NCBI GenBank assembly: GCA_049322335.1 | Contig: JBMORL010000036.1 | Location: 62,001 to 126,000, forward strand | Reading direction: 5' to 3' | DNA from: JBMORL01 sp049322335 | GTDB taxonomy: Bacteria > Bacteroidota > Bacteroidia > Flavobacteriales_D > UBA2798 | Length of the DNA stretch: 64,000 nucleotides | Part shown: positions 7,679-16,628 of the stretch, one piece after another | How positions within the stretch are numbered: position 1 is the stretch's first letter | Layout: each line of letters opens with the position of its first letter | Program-made: the position numbers and the translations under genes | Notes under the pieces: generated by a model | Databases searched by the model: none | Told to the model about the DNA's origin: nothing | What the model saw: the letters and a program-made list of their open reading frames with translations, nothing else

Positions 7679-8920
7679 CTACGCCACCCTCAGCTTCGAA
7701 ATCTTCGACTTTCCGAATTTTTCTTCGGCATAGGTGAGTGTGATGCGCAGCTCTCCCGATTTTTCTTCAGAGGGCATTTCAAACATGGCATCATTCAATA
7801 TCGCTTCGCAGATAGAACGCAGTCCGCGGGCACCGAGCTTGAATTCGATGGCTTTTTCAACAATGAAGTCAAAGACTTCTTTTTCGATGCCCAGTTTGAT
7901 ATTGTCCATTTCAAACAATTTGATGTATTGCTTGATGAGCGCATTTTTTGGTTCAGTGAGAATTCTGCGTAATGTTTCTTTGTCCAGCGGATCCAAATAC
8001 GTGAGCACCGGAAAACGCCCGATGAGTTCGGGAATCAATCCGTAAGATTTTAAATCGCGTGGCGAGATATAACGCAAAATATTTTCTTTGTCCACGCGCT
8101 GTTTTTCCTTTTCGGTTCCGTAGCCGATGGATTTTGTATTTACCCTGCGTGCAATGATCTTGTCAATACCATCAAAAGCTCCCCCACATACAAACAAAAT
8201 ATTTTTCGTATTGATCTGTATCATCTTTTGCTCGGGATGTTTTCTTCCTCCCTGTGGCGGCACATTTACTACCGAACCTTCGAGCAATTTTAATAAGGCC
8301 TGCTGTACTCCTTCACCACTTACATCGCGTGTGATGGAAGGATTGTCGCTCTTGCGTGAAATTTTATCTATTTCATCCACAAAAACAATTCCCCGCTCGG
8401 CTGCCGTGGCATCATAATCGGCTGCCTGCAACAATCTTGATAAAATGCTTTCCACATCCTCGCCCACATATCCGGCTTCCGTTAGTACGGTGGCATCGGC
8501 AATACAAAACGGAACATTCAGCATTTTGGCAATTGTTTTTGCCAGCAGCGTTTTTCCTGTTCCTGTTTCCCCCACCAGTATCACATTCGATTTTTCAATC
8601 TCTATATCGTCTTCTTTGGTATTGGGTTTTTGCAACAAACGTTTGTAATGATTATACACGGCCACCGACAATACTTTCTTTGCCTCATCCTGCCCGATCA
8701 CATATTCATCCAGGAAATTTTTAATTTCTTTTGGTTTGGATAATTTGATTGTGTGCTCAATGTTGTTCTGCGATTTTTGCGTGATCTCTTCCTTCACAAT
8801 AGTTCCGGCCTGCGTTACACAACTGTCGCAAATATGCCCGGTGATGCCGGCAATCAGCACATTGGTTTCGCGCTTCGACCTTCCGCAAAAAGAACAGCGT
8901 ATGTCTTTGGTGTCTTTCAT
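7679..8920 (-). CDS. clpX: ATP-dependent Clp protease ATPase subunit ClpX
   Basis: Hexameric AAA+ unfoldase that feeds proteins to ClpP. 413 residues, normal. The N-terminal zinc domain uses Cys9, Cys12, Cys31 and Cys34; Walker A is GETGTGKT at 117-124; the pore loop GYVGED follows near 150; Walker B has VDEIDK near 182. The ClpP-docking loop reads IGY (SIGYG, about residue 267) in place of the E. coli IGF. It is third in tig-clpP-clpX on the minus strand. The 3' end is duplicated at 6534-6620. Confidence 0.97.
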   Translation of the reverse strand: MKDTKDIRCSFCGRSKRETNVLIAGITGHICDSCVTQAGTIVKEEITQKSQNNIEHTIKLSKPKEIKNFLDEYVIGQDEAKKVLSVAVYNHYKRLLQKPNTKEDDIEIEKSNVILVGETGTGKTLLAKTIAKMLNVPFCIADATVLTEAGYVGEDVESILSRLLQAADYDATAAERGIVFVDEIDKISRKSDNPSITRDVSGEGVQQALLKLLEGSVVNVPPQGGRKHPEQKMIQINTKNILFVCGGAFDGIDKIIARRVNTKSIGYGTEKEKQRVDKENILRYISPRDLKSYGLIPELIGRFPVLTYLDPLDKETLRRILTEPKNALIKQYIKLFEMDNIKLGIEKEVFDFIVEKAIEFKLGARGLRSICEAILNDAMFEMPSEEKSGELRITLTYAEEKFGKSKISKLRVA

Positions 8921-8938
8921 TCTTATTTAAAAAATCAA

Positions 8939-8961
8939 TCCCCCGGTTTTATAACGGGGGA
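8939..8961 (-). terminator. hairpin between clpP and clpX
   Basis: TCCCCCG/CGGGGGA stem with a nine-base loop; on the minus strand a T-run follows after a short spacer. It may act as a partial terminator or mRNA-stabilising stem that sets the clpP to clpX ratio. Confidence 0.5.
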
Positions 8962-8972
8962 CTGACTGCTAT

Positions 8973-9647
8973 TTATTTTTTCTTTGCAGGTTTGTCGAGT
9001 ACTTCGTCAATCATTCCGTAAGCTTTTGCTTCTTCTGCAATCATCCAGTAATCGCGGTCGCTGTCTGCCCACACTTTATCATACGCTTGTTTGGAATGTT
9101 TGGCAATGATTTCATACAATTCCTTTTTCAGTTTCATGATCTCACGTGCGGTGATTTCGATATCGGATGCCTGTCCTTCTGCTCCACCCAATGGCTGGTG
9201 AATCATAACGCGCGCGTGTTTCAGGGCGGTGCGTTTTCCATCGGCTCCCGCACAAAGCAATACCGCTCCCATCGAAGCAGCCATTCCTGTACAGATAGTG
9301 GCCACATCGGGCTGAATATATTGCATGGTATCATAAATTCCCAGGCCGGCATATACCGAACCACCGGGAGAATTAAGATAGATCTGGATATCTTTTTTGT
9401 GATCTACACTTTCAAGGAACAACAATTGCGCCTGGATAATATTGGCCACCTGGTCGTAGATACCGGTTCCGAGGAAAATGATGCGATCCATCATGAGGCG
9501 CGAGAAAACGTCCATTTGTGCAACATTCAGCTGGCGTTCTTCAATGATGTAAGGCGTCATGGAAGATTCGATATAGCTATCGAGGTGAAGGCTGCTGATA
9601 CCTTTGTGTTTTACAGCGTATTTTCTGAATTCGTCTTTTGGGTACAT
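8973..9647 (-). CDS. clpP: ATP-dependent Clp protease proteolytic subunit
   Basis: Serine protease forming the 14-subunit chamber served by ClpX. From the ATG at 9647 the product has 224 residues; an upstream in-frame Met at 9674 would add nine residues not expected in the family. Catalytic triad: Ser125 in GMAASMGA, His150 in MIHQPLGG and Asp199 in DRDYWM. The N-terminal extension before ERQLNVAQMDVFSRL is the propeptide region. Sits between tig and clpX, all on the minus strand. Confidence 0.96.
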   Translation of the reverse strand: MYPKDEFRKYAVKHKGISSLHLDSYIESSMTPYIIEERQLNVAQMDVFSRLMMDRIIFLGTGIYDQVANIIQAQLLFLESVDHKKDIQIYLNSPGGSVYAGLGIYDTMQYIQPDVATICTGMAASMGAVLLCAGADGKRTALKHARVMIHQPLGGAEGQASDIEITAREIMKLKKELYEIIAKHSKQAYDKVWADSDRDYWMIAEEAKAYGMIDEVLDKPAKKK

Positions 9648-9727
9648 GGTGTTTGTTTTATACTCCCGTAACAATCTCGCCCCGGGATTTGTTTGGACTA
9701 ATGTACAGTTTTTTTTGTTGCCGCCAA

Positions 9728-11182
9728 TCAGTGATGATGGTGATGTTCATGATCGCAGTTTTCATCACATTCGTGGTCGTGGTCGTGGTCATGATCGTGA
9801 TCATGGTCGTGATCGTGGTCATGCTCATGGTGATGGCCCTGTCCCAGCATTTTCATAAATTCATCGTAGCTCAGCTCTTTGGGATCGAGGGTAACGGCCT
9901 GTTTGAGGAACTCGAGCACCTTGCGGTTGTAAAGTTCATCATATATTTTTTTCTGTTCGTCTTTGTTGGAAAGAATGCGGTTGGCGCTTTCGGTTATGCG
10001 TTCGTCATCCATAGGCGGCAAACCGTAGCGGGCGTATTGGGAGTTGAGGTAATTTTTAGTATAAGCAAGGGCTTCCTCGTTAGATACCTTGATATTATTA
10101 TCGCGGATGATTTTGTTTTCGATGAGCTGCCATTTTAACCCGCGCGAGTAAGCTTCGTATTCGGCTGCTACCTGCTCGTAGGTTACCGGTTTTTCGTTGG
10201 TGGCTACTATCCATCTTTTCAAAAATTCATCAGGCAGATTTACTTTTACCGATTCGAGCAAACGTTGGGTTACTTTTTGCAGGAATAAACGGTCGCTGTC
10301 GAAAGTGAACATGCCTTTGAGGTCTTCGGCTACACGGTTTTTAAATTCTTCTTCACTGTTCACTGCGCCTTCTCCAAATAATTTATCAAACAATTCCTGG
10401 TTAAATTCTGCGGGAACAATACGTTTGATCTCATTCACTGAAAAACGAAAATGCGGATGAACGGACTTTGCTTTTTCCTTTTCGATACCCAGCATAGCGG
10501 CCATATCAGCAAGGCTATGTGAAACTTTTCTCGGGTCGATTTCAAAATTATCTCCCGGTTTCAGTCCGCTGAGTTTTTTCTTTTGTTCATCATCATGCAG
10601 GTATTCGACAGAGATAGTGGAATTGTGCATAATTCCGCCTTCTTTTATTTCGTGGTTTTCGTTCAGCTCCACAAATGTTCCGAAGAGCATATCAGTAGGT
10701 TCTGAAACTTCGGCACTGATGAGTTTTCCATACCTGCGGGCCAGATCATTCATTTGTTTTTTAATGAGTTCATCATCCACACGAAGGGAATTATATTCGA
10801 TCATTTCCTTCGAAAAATTCAGGTCGATTTTCGGTGCAAGGCCAATTTCGTAGGCAAATTCCATATCCGAATTTTCATCAAACCGTATGTTTTTTTCATC
10901 TTCCTTCGGCATTGGATTCCCAAGAATTTCCATCTTGTTTTCCGAAATATATCCGTAAAGCGAATCGTTCAGCAGTTTATTAATCTCTTCGGCCAGAATA
11001 GCTTTTCCATACATTTTTTTAATCATCGCTACCGGCACATGTCCCGGGCGAAAACCTTTGATGACAGCTTTTTTGGTATAGTTTTTTATCGATGACTCGT
11101 ATCTGGGCTGATAATCCTGCGGAGTAAGTTTTACGCGGATCACTGCATTCAGGTCATCAATCTGTTCTTTGGTAATATCCAT
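9728..11182 (-). CDS. tig: trigger factor with a His/Asp-rich C-terminal tail
   Basis: Ribosome-bound chaperone that shields nascent chains. 484 residues. The ribosome-binding signature appears as GFRPGHVP near residue 43 (usual GFRxGKxP, with His for Lys). A weak FKBP-like region lies around 145-240 and the helical SurA-like C-domain follows. The last 35 residues (450-484) are extraordinary: 18 His, 10 Asp, 4 Glu and 2 Cys, with eight consecutive Asp-His pairs and a terminal run of five His. That is a likely metal-binding tail, beyond the ordinary ~450-residue protein. First gene of tig-clpP-clpX. Confidence 0.93.
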   Translation of the reverse strand: MDITKEQIDDLNAVIRVKLTPQDYQPRYESSIKNYTKKAVIKGFRPGHVPVAMIKKMYGKAILAEEINKLLNDSLYGYISENKMEILGNPMPKEDEKNIRFDENSDMEFAYEIGLAPKIDLNFSKEMIEYNSLRVDDELIKKQMNDLARRYGKLISAEVSEPTDMLFGTFVELNENHEIKEGGIMHNSTISVEYLHDDEQKKKLSGLKPGDNFEIDPRKVSHSLADMAAMLGIEKEKAKSVHPHFRFSVNEIKRIVPAEFNQELFDKLFGEGAVNSEEEFKNRVAEDLKGMFTFDSDRLFLQKVTQRLLESVKVNLPDEFLKRWIVATNEKPVTYEQVAAEYEAYSRGLKWQLIENKIIRDNNIKVSNEEALAYTKNYLNSQYARYGLPPMDDERITESANRILSNKDEQKKIYDELYNRKVLEFLKQAVTLDPKELSYDEFMKMLGQGHHHEHDHDHDHDHDHDHDHDHECDENCDHEHHHHH

Positions 11183-11202
11183 AGTCGTTTTTTAATGGGC
11201 GA

Positions 11203-11210
11203 CAAAGGTA
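11203..11210 (-). promoter_or_regulatory. -7 promoter box of tig-clpP-clpX
   Basis: Minus-strand TACCTTTG, 20 bases before the tig ATG, full match to TAnnTTTG; leader about 14 bases. Confidence 0.6.
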
Positions 11211-11267
11211 ATAATTTAGGCCAAATCCTTGCCATTCATCGAATAATGTCGTTATTTATACCATCGT

Positions 11268-12431
11268 GTGAAAAATAAGGCGACATTTGGGCAAATTCTA
11301 CAAAAACTGGCAACAATTTCCACTTCCTCTTCTGCCTCTGACAACCAGGGGAAAGAACTGCTAAAAGTCAGGTTCAGTAAAAAACCGACCACTTTTTTTG
11401 CTGAAATCCGCTCTAAAACAGAGGCTTATTTCAAAGAGAATAACATTCGCCCCACGGGTGATTATCGTCTTTGGGTAAAGACCATATTCTTTATTCTTGC
11501 CTTTACGGGTGGCTATGTATGGCTGGTATTTTTCACCCCGGAAATGAACTGGCTAAGCATCATTGCCTGTGTAGTGATGGGAGGCCTGGGTGCCGGAATC
11601 GGATTTAACATTATGCATGATGGTGCACACGGCAGCTATAGCCGGAAAAAGTGGGTAAATAAACTGATGGCCACATCGCTGAATATTCTCGGAGGAAATG
11701 TTTTGTTCTGGTCGCAGAAACATAACGAAAACCATCATACGTTTACCAATGTGGAAGGAATGGATGATGATATCGATCTGAAGCCATTTTTCCGCGTGCA
11801 CAGCGAACAGAAAAAATACAAGATCCATCGTTTTCAGCATATTTATTGGGTAATCCTGTACGGGCTCACTTACACATCATGGGTATTTTACCGTGATTTT
11901 AAAAAATATTTTACCAGTAAAATTGCTGATCATACTGAATTAAAAAAATTCACTTTAAAGGATCATTTCAATTTCTGGATTTATAAGGTAGTTTTTATAG
12001 GAATTTTTATTGTGATCCCTTTACTAACGGTGGGATGGCTGCCGATGCTGATCGGGTTTAATGTGATGGCATTTGTTTTGGGATGGATTTTAGCTATTGT
12101 TTTTCAGCTGGCACATGTGGTGGAAGAAACAGAATTTGTTAATCCCACGGCAGAGAATCCCGATGTACAGGAAGAATGGGCTATTCACCAGATGGCTACT
12201 ACTGCTAATTTTGCACCCCGCAACAAATTTATCAGCTGGTGCGTAGGCGGATTGAATTACCAGGTGGAACATCATTTATTTCCGAAAATAAGCCACGTTC
12301 ACTATCCGCAGATCAGCAAGATTGTAATGGAAACCAGCCGGGCTCATGGCATTCCCTATTATGTTTTTCCAACAATGCGCAGCGCGATTGCATCGCATGT
12401 GAAGGTGTTGAAGAAGACGGGGAGAATTTAA
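11268..12431 (+). CDS. membrane fatty-acid (acyl-CoA/acyl-lipid) desaturase
   Basis: 387-residue di-iron desaturase that puts a double bond into a fatty acyl chain. The three histidine boxes are intact: HDGAH at 117-121, HNENHH at 152-157 and QVEHH at 332-336; Gln as the first residue of the third box is the mark of front-end (delta-5/delta-6 type) desaturases, but here without the usual cytochrome b5 domain. Two pairs of hydrophobic segments flank the boxes. The start is GTG at 11268. Single gene; the bond position it introduces cannot be read from sequence. Confidence 0.9.
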   Translation: MKNKATFGQILQKLATISTSSSASDNQGKELLKVRFSKKPTTFFAEIRSKTEAYFKENNIRPTGDYRLWVKTIFFILAFTGGYVWLVFFTPEMNWLSIIACVVMGGLGAGIGFNIMHDGAHGSYSRKKWVNKLMATSLNILGGNVLFWSQKHNENHHTFTNVEGMDDDIDLKPFFRVHSEQKKYKIHRFQHIYWVILYGLTYTSWVFYRDFKKYFTSKIADHTELKKFTLKDHFNFWIYKVVFIGIFIVIPLLTVGWLPMLIGFNVMAFVLGWILAIVFQLAHVVEETEFVNPTAENPDVQEEWAIHQMATTANFAPRNKFISWCVGGLNYQVEHHLFPKISHVHYPQISKIVMETSRAHGIPYYVFPTMRSAIASHVKVLKKTGRI

Positions 12432-12509
12432 TTATACTTCTCATTTCTGTAGTTATAACTCCCGGACGTTAAATACTAAAAAAACCATTAGTTGCGTTAA
12501 TAGCTAACC

Positions 12510-13601
12510 ATGAAACGTAATTTTTGTGTTCTTCTTTTTTTGACGCAGGGCGTTTTCCTGTTGGGGCAATCTGTTACTCTAAATAACATCACAGGGAACA
12601 CCAATCCCCTGATACAATCTGTTCCGTTTTTAACGTATTCTCCCGATGCACGGGGAATGAGTTTGGGAGAAGCGGGAGCTGCTACCACGCCTGATGTTTT
12701 TTCGCATTTTTACAATCCCGCCAAATATGCTTTTATAAAGAAAAAATTCTCGGCAGCGGTTTCTTATACTCCCTGGATGAGAAGTTTAGTGCCTGACGAA
12801 CATCTTGTGGATATTTCTTCCTGCATTCAGGTAAAACCAGGTGATGTGATCGGTGTTTCCCTAAGATATTTCAGCCCGGGCGAACGTCTGTATTTTTCGG
12901 GAAGTACTGTTTCTACTTTCAAACCCAATGAATTTTCAACGGATATTTCCTATTCCAAAAAAATGAGCGAAACCTATTCGTTGGGAGTCTCAGCACGATA
13001 TATTTATTCCAATTTATATGGCGATATGAATTACAACGGAAAAATTCAGCATCCGGGAAAATCAATCGCATTTGATCTTTCATTTTTCGGTTATGACCTC
13101 CCGCTGAGATTTTCAGAAAAAACAGTGTTATCGCATGGTATGAATATTTCCAATATCGGGAGCAAAATTTCGTATAATGATTCCGGAAAGAAATTTTTGT
13201 TACCTGCTAATTTCAGGTATGGCGTATCGGCAAAATTGAAAAATGATACTCTGCATGGGTTTTTGATAACATCAGAGATCAGCAAATTACTTGTACCCAG
13301 CGACACAAGTAATACGGGATCGGGGTTATTATCTTCGTTTACAGATGCCCCGGGTGGTATGAGTGAAGAATTAAAGGAAATTTATTTTTCAGCAGGATTA
13401 GAATACAGCTGGAAAAAAATGTTTTTTATCCGCAGCGGTATTTTTCTTCAAAACAGATCAAAAGGTGCCGGCCCGTATTATACTTCCGGAGCAGGCATAA
13501 AATATAACGCCTTCGGGATTGATGTAAGTTACCTCCTTCCTTTGTATCCCGGCCATCCTTTAAAAGAAACCGTGAGGTTTTCGTTAAATGCAGGATTTTA
13601 A
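12510..13601 (+). CDS. porV: T9SS outer-membrane protein PorV
   Basis: 363 residues with a signal peptide (about 1-20) and a FadL-like outer-membrane beta-barrel. PorV (LptO/PG27) ferries cargo with C-terminal sorting domains from the T9SS channel to the attachment complex. The family N-terminus is clear: PLIQSVPFLTYSPDARGMSLGEAGAATTPDVF followed by YNPAKYAF. The C-terminus ends in an aromatic barrel strand (VRFSLNAGF). It is separated from the other T9SS core genes here; a T9SS cargo gene lies convergent to it. Confidence 0.85.
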   Translation: MKRNFCVLLFLTQGVFLLGQSVTLNNITGNTNPLIQSVPFLTYSPDARGMSLGEAGAATTPDVFSHFYNPAKYAFIKKKFSAAVSYTPWMRSLVPDEHLVDISSCIQVKPGDVIGVSLRYFSPGERLYFSGSTVSTFKPNEFSTDISYSKKMSETYSLGVSARYIYSNLYGDMNYNGKIQHPGKSIAFDLSFFGYDLPLRFSEKTVLSHGMNISNIGSKISYNDSGKKFLLPANFRYGVSAKLKNDTLHGFLITSEISKLLVPSDTSNTGSGLLSSFTDAPGGMSEELKEIYFSAGLEYSWKKMFFIRSGIFLQNRSKGAGPYYTSGAGIKYNAFGIDVSYLLPLYPGHPLKETVRFSLNAGF

Positions 13602-13607
13602 TTTTTT

Positions 13608-13642
13608 AAACCCTTCCGGAATTTAAAACTCCGGAAGGGTTT
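13608..13642. terminator. bidirectional terminator between porV and the T9SS cargo gene
   Basis: Twelve-base stem AACCCTTCCGGA/TCCGGAAGGGTT with an A/T-rich loop and A/T runs on both sides, between two convergent stops. Confidence 0.8.
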
Positions 13643-13647
13643 AAAAA

Positions 13648-16041
13648 TTAATCCACTATAATTTTCTGCGAATAAGAATAGGTTCCCGAGGCCAGCCTTA
13701 CGAGGTAAATACCTTTACTCAGATCACTTTTTCTGATGGAATATTTATTGATGCCTGATTCACATTCCACTATCCTGGAGTTGAGCATTTTTCCTGAGAT
13801 ATCATACAGTTCAACGGATGCAAATGATTTTTCGGATGAATTGATCACAAAAAATATTTCATCGCCTTCTGTATAGATATAATAATCATAAGTCGACATA
13901 TTGGAGCAGTCGGCTACAACAGGATCGAACACGGTAATGTTTCCGTCACCATCTTCCTGCGAAAGACGATAGAAGGTGGTAAAATAAACCATCTGGTCGG
14001 AAAAATTATATTGCACAGGCACACTGCTGTTTCCTGCACCCGAAACCTGGGCGAAATCGGTATATTGATTTCCGTCAGCACTGCGGCTGAGAATAAACTT
14101 TTTGTTATCCTGCTCTGAGGCTGTCTCCCAATCAAGGCGAACACCGTTATCTTCGCATTTGGCTCTAAAATAAACCAATTCCACCGGTAAAGGATTGACA
14201 GCAGGCCCACCGGAAATAGATGCAAAAGTAAAAGGCGAGAAAGAAGTAACAGCTGCAGAAGAAGAAACCGTTCCTGCTGAAACGCTTCCGGTCATGGATG
14301 CACTTCCATGATCCTGCCACATCGAGCCATCCCAACGCGCCACATGCAAATCATTGCTAAATGTGTTGATTCCGCTTTGTGTAGAACTTTCCCAATACAA
14401 AGTTACAGTTACATTGGATGCGCCATTGGTTCTGTCAAGTATCCAGTGTTCAATCTGGCTTACATATTCCAGCGTGGCGGCAACGGGAGTAAGTGATGAG
14501 TAGGGTGTCCTGATGTATTGCGCAGTGAAATGATGCGCGGTATTTCCCGGGGCAGAAATTCCAATTCTTGCCCACACACCGGCATCACCAACAGGAAATG
14601 CAAAGGCATCATTGCCGATTTTACGCATCGGCCCGTCAACGTGACTCGCGTTTGAACCTGTTGTTGAAGTACAATTATCATTCAGTATTAAAAGATTGGT
14701 GTTGTCGGTATACACTACTCCATCTGTTAAAGTAAGCGCAGTTACTACAGTAGCCGGAGTAGCAAGGGTAAGGCCGGTAGATGACGTATTGTTCATAGTC
14801 ATTCGCTGGAAAGCAGTTGTAGTGGTGGTTCCTGAAAATGTTTGTGCTGCAGTTCCTGTAAATTGAGCAATAGAACTTGCTCCGGCAGGTTGAGTCCACG
14901 TTCCGTTATTTACGAGGTTACCGTTAAACGTTTGGATATTGGTAGACGCATTATACGTTCCGTTATTGGTACAGGTGCCGTCAACGGTGGTTAACTCGGC
15001 CCATGCATAATAAGTAGTTCCGGAAGCGATAGTCATGTTTCCGCGCACACGTATTCCTCCTACAGAAGTTTGTTGTTTGCTTCCTCCTCCTGAAAGAATA
15101 AGATTTCCGTAATTATCTACTCCGGGCATGGCGCCTACATCCTGTGTGGTAGCTGTTCCGTAAAACTCAACTGTACTGGTGGCATCAATAGCGTAGGTGG
15201 AAAATCCTGTAGGAAAATCGGTAGTAGAACCTATTCTTAAAGTGGAATTGGCATTAAGCGTAATCGTTCCTGTTCCGTTGAGTTTATCACAGTAAAATTT
15301 TCCTATATCCAATGTGGCATTAGCTCTTACAGTAAGATTTCCATTATACACATTCAGTAAAAAATTGGTTCCGGCACCGGTAAAACTAACAGTGGGCGTA
15401 TTGGTGGTTCCTACGATAATTGATTCCGGAACAATATAATTAGTGGTGGAATTGAATGTCCAGGATTGTGCACCCGCTTTATTAAAAATAAATTGCGGTT
15501 CATCACCTGGTTCTGTAAATGCATTGGCACCGGTTGTAAGATTGGCCATAAATATACATGAACCAGGATTGGTTACCGCTGCGCGGAATTTAAACAATGC
15601 GGTTCCGGCAGAATTAAAAGTAGCATCACCATTAAAAGTAACACCGGCCGGGTTGGTTCCCATATGAAGAATTCCCCTGGTATTGGTGTTTCCCGAAGTA
15701 GCAGAAAAACCGGAAGTGGAATTAATGGTGAGCATGGAAGTACCCACATCTAAAACCCCCACTACGTTAGATCCCGTAACATTAAAGCTGATGGTGTTAA
15801 TGGTTACACTTGAACTGAGCGTAATAGTTCCATTCGCATTCATGTTGATGGTTAAATCATCGGCAGCGCCAGGAGCTCCAGCGGGACTCCAGTTGGCAGA
15901 AGCGTTAAAATCGGTTCCGGCACCACCGGCACCCACACCTATCCAGGTGCGTGCAACAGCAAATGAAGTTGTCGCTGAAACGGACAAGAACAACAAAACT
16001 ACCATTCTGCTGATCCCGGTTGGGGTAAATAATTTTTTCAT
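13648..16041 (-). CDS. secreted T9SS cargo protein with C-terminal sorting domain
   Basis: 797 residues. A signal peptide (about 1-29) precedes a long region rich in Thr, Ser, Asn and Gly with repeating beta-strand/turn pattern (about 30-480), as in autotransporter-like beta-helix proteins. Residues about 610-700 resemble a fibronectin-like cap (LPVELVYFRAKCEDNGVRLDWETASEQDNKKF), and the last 75 residues are a type A sorting domain (ELYDISGKML...GIYLVRL). The protein is therefore exported by T9SS and displayed at the surface; an adhesive role is guesswork. It probably shares a transcript with the small gene at 16049-16282. Confidence 0.8.
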   Translation of the reverse strand: MKKLFTPTGISRMVVLLFLSVSATTSFAVARTWIGVGAGGAGTDFNASANWSPAGAPGAADDLTINMNANGTITLSSSVTINTISFNVTGSNVVGVLDVGTSMLTINSTSGFSATSGNTNTRGILHMGTNPAGVTFNGDATFNSAGTALFKFRAAVTNPGSCIFMANLTTGANAFTEPGDEPQFIFNKAGAQSWTFNSTTNYIVPESIIVGTTNTPTVSFTGAGTNFLLNVYNGNLTVRANATLDIGKFYCDKLNGTGTITLNANSTLRIGSTTDFPTGFSTYAIDATSTVEFYGTATTQDVGAMPGVDNYGNLILSGGGSKQQTSVGGIRVRGNMTIASGTTYYAWAELTTVDGTCTNNGTYNASTNIQTFNGNLVNNGTWTQPAGASSIAQFTGTAAQTFSGTTTTTAFQRMTMNNTSSTGLTLATPATVVTALTLTDGVVYTDNTNLLILNDNCTSTTGSNASHVDGPMRKIGNDAFAFPVGDAGVWARIGISAPGNTAHHFTAQYIRTPYSSLTPVAATLEYVSQIEHWILDRTNGASNVTVTLYWESSTQSGINTFSNDLHVARWDGSMWQDHGSASMTGSVSAGTVSSSAAVTSFSPFTFASISGGPAVNPLPVELVYFRAKCEDNGVRLDWETASEQDNKKFILSRSADGNQYTDFAQVSGAGNSSVPVQYNFSDQMVYFTTFYRLSQEDGDGNITVFDPVVADCSNMSTYDYYIYTEGDEIFFVINSSEKSFASVELYDISGKMLNSRIVECESGINKYSIRKSDLSKGIYLVRLASGTYSYSQKIIVD

Positions 16042-16048
16042 AATCCGG

Positions 16049-16282
16049 TTATTTTACGGTTGTATTTACTGTTTTTTCATAGCCTGCTTTCGTTTTAAGC
16101 CGTTCTTCTTCTGCTATATTATTTTGATATTTTTTTTCTGTGTCCACAGAATTTTTTGTGGCGCTCACTGATTTTTCTTCAGCAGCTTTTTTCTTTTTCT
16201 TTTTGCTGTCGTCTGCAGCTGTAAGCTGAAGGGCGGAAAAGATAATTACTGAACCCAGTAATAGAAGATGAACCTTTTTCAT
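16049..16282 (-). CDS. small secreted lysine-rich protein, unknown
   Basis: 77 residues from the ATG at 16282 (an alternative ATG at 16288 adds two). A signal peptide ends near LTAAD; the mature part is highly charged with a run of six Lys followed by Glu/Lys/Thr-rich helical sequence. Not recognised. Only seven bases separate it from the T9SS cargo gene downstream, so the two are likely co-expressed. Compare the similar Lys-rich gene at 34898-35194. Confidence 0.6.
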   Translation of the reverse strand: MKKVHLLLLGSVIIFSALQLTAADDSKKKKKKAAEEKSVSATKNSVDTEKKYQNNIAEEERLKTKAGYEKTVNTTVK

Positions 16283-16591
16283 AAGCATTAACTATTGATA
16301 AAACATTAAGCAACCTTTATTTCACAGATGTAAAACTATGGCAACGCTATTTTTTATCCATCAGCGTTTTTGCGTATAAAATATTTTCCGGTGATTCTAC
16401 GGGGGTTTTTTAAAAGGGGGAAATGGATGAAAAAATTCTATTAAATAATTGATTATCAAATAATTAATTTTATTTCGCAAGGAGATTGATATCCGTGGCT
16501 CTATTCAGTAGAATTACTTAATGGGAAGAAAATCCTTTGCCTTTATTATAAATTCATACAGATTGGCTTGTTGATCCAGATATTTTTTATA
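16283..16591. other. intergenic, no gene seen
   Basis: About 310 AT-rich bases between divergent genes. I see no TAnnTTTG box, no convincing hairpin and no RNA gene; the upstream regions of both flanking genes must lie here. Confidence 0.6.
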
Positions 16592-16616
16592 ATTTCGCAA
16601 TTCGCGAATCGCAAAT
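16592..16616 (+). promoter_or_regulatory. candidate operator of the winged-helix/nucleotidyltransferase pair
   Basis: Three TTCGC-type half sites stand in a row (TTTCGCAA, TTCGCGAA, TCGCAAA) around the perfect palindrome ATTCGCGAAT, 12-37 bases before the ATG at 16629. The element overlaps a possible -7 box TAATTTCG. Autorepression by the winged-helix protein is inference. Confidence 0.5.
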
Positions 16617-16628
16617 TGAGGATTAAAT

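Noticed and set aside
9731..9840. Repetitive GTGGTC/ATGATC tract as a possible CRISPR or microsatellite locus
   Set aside because: It is in frame at the 3' end of tig and codes for the Asp-His tail; no spacers exist.
9087..9858. Long plus-strand open frames opposite clpP and tig
   Set aside because: They mirror the minus-strand genes clpP and tig, whose catalytic motifs and lengths are clear; the hydrophobic Val/Ile/Met run near 9,770 is just the complement of the His/Asp codons.
15443..16171. Plus-strand open frames over the T9SS cargo gene
   Set aside because: They are antisense to a protein with signal peptide and sorting domain and have no coherent family of their own.
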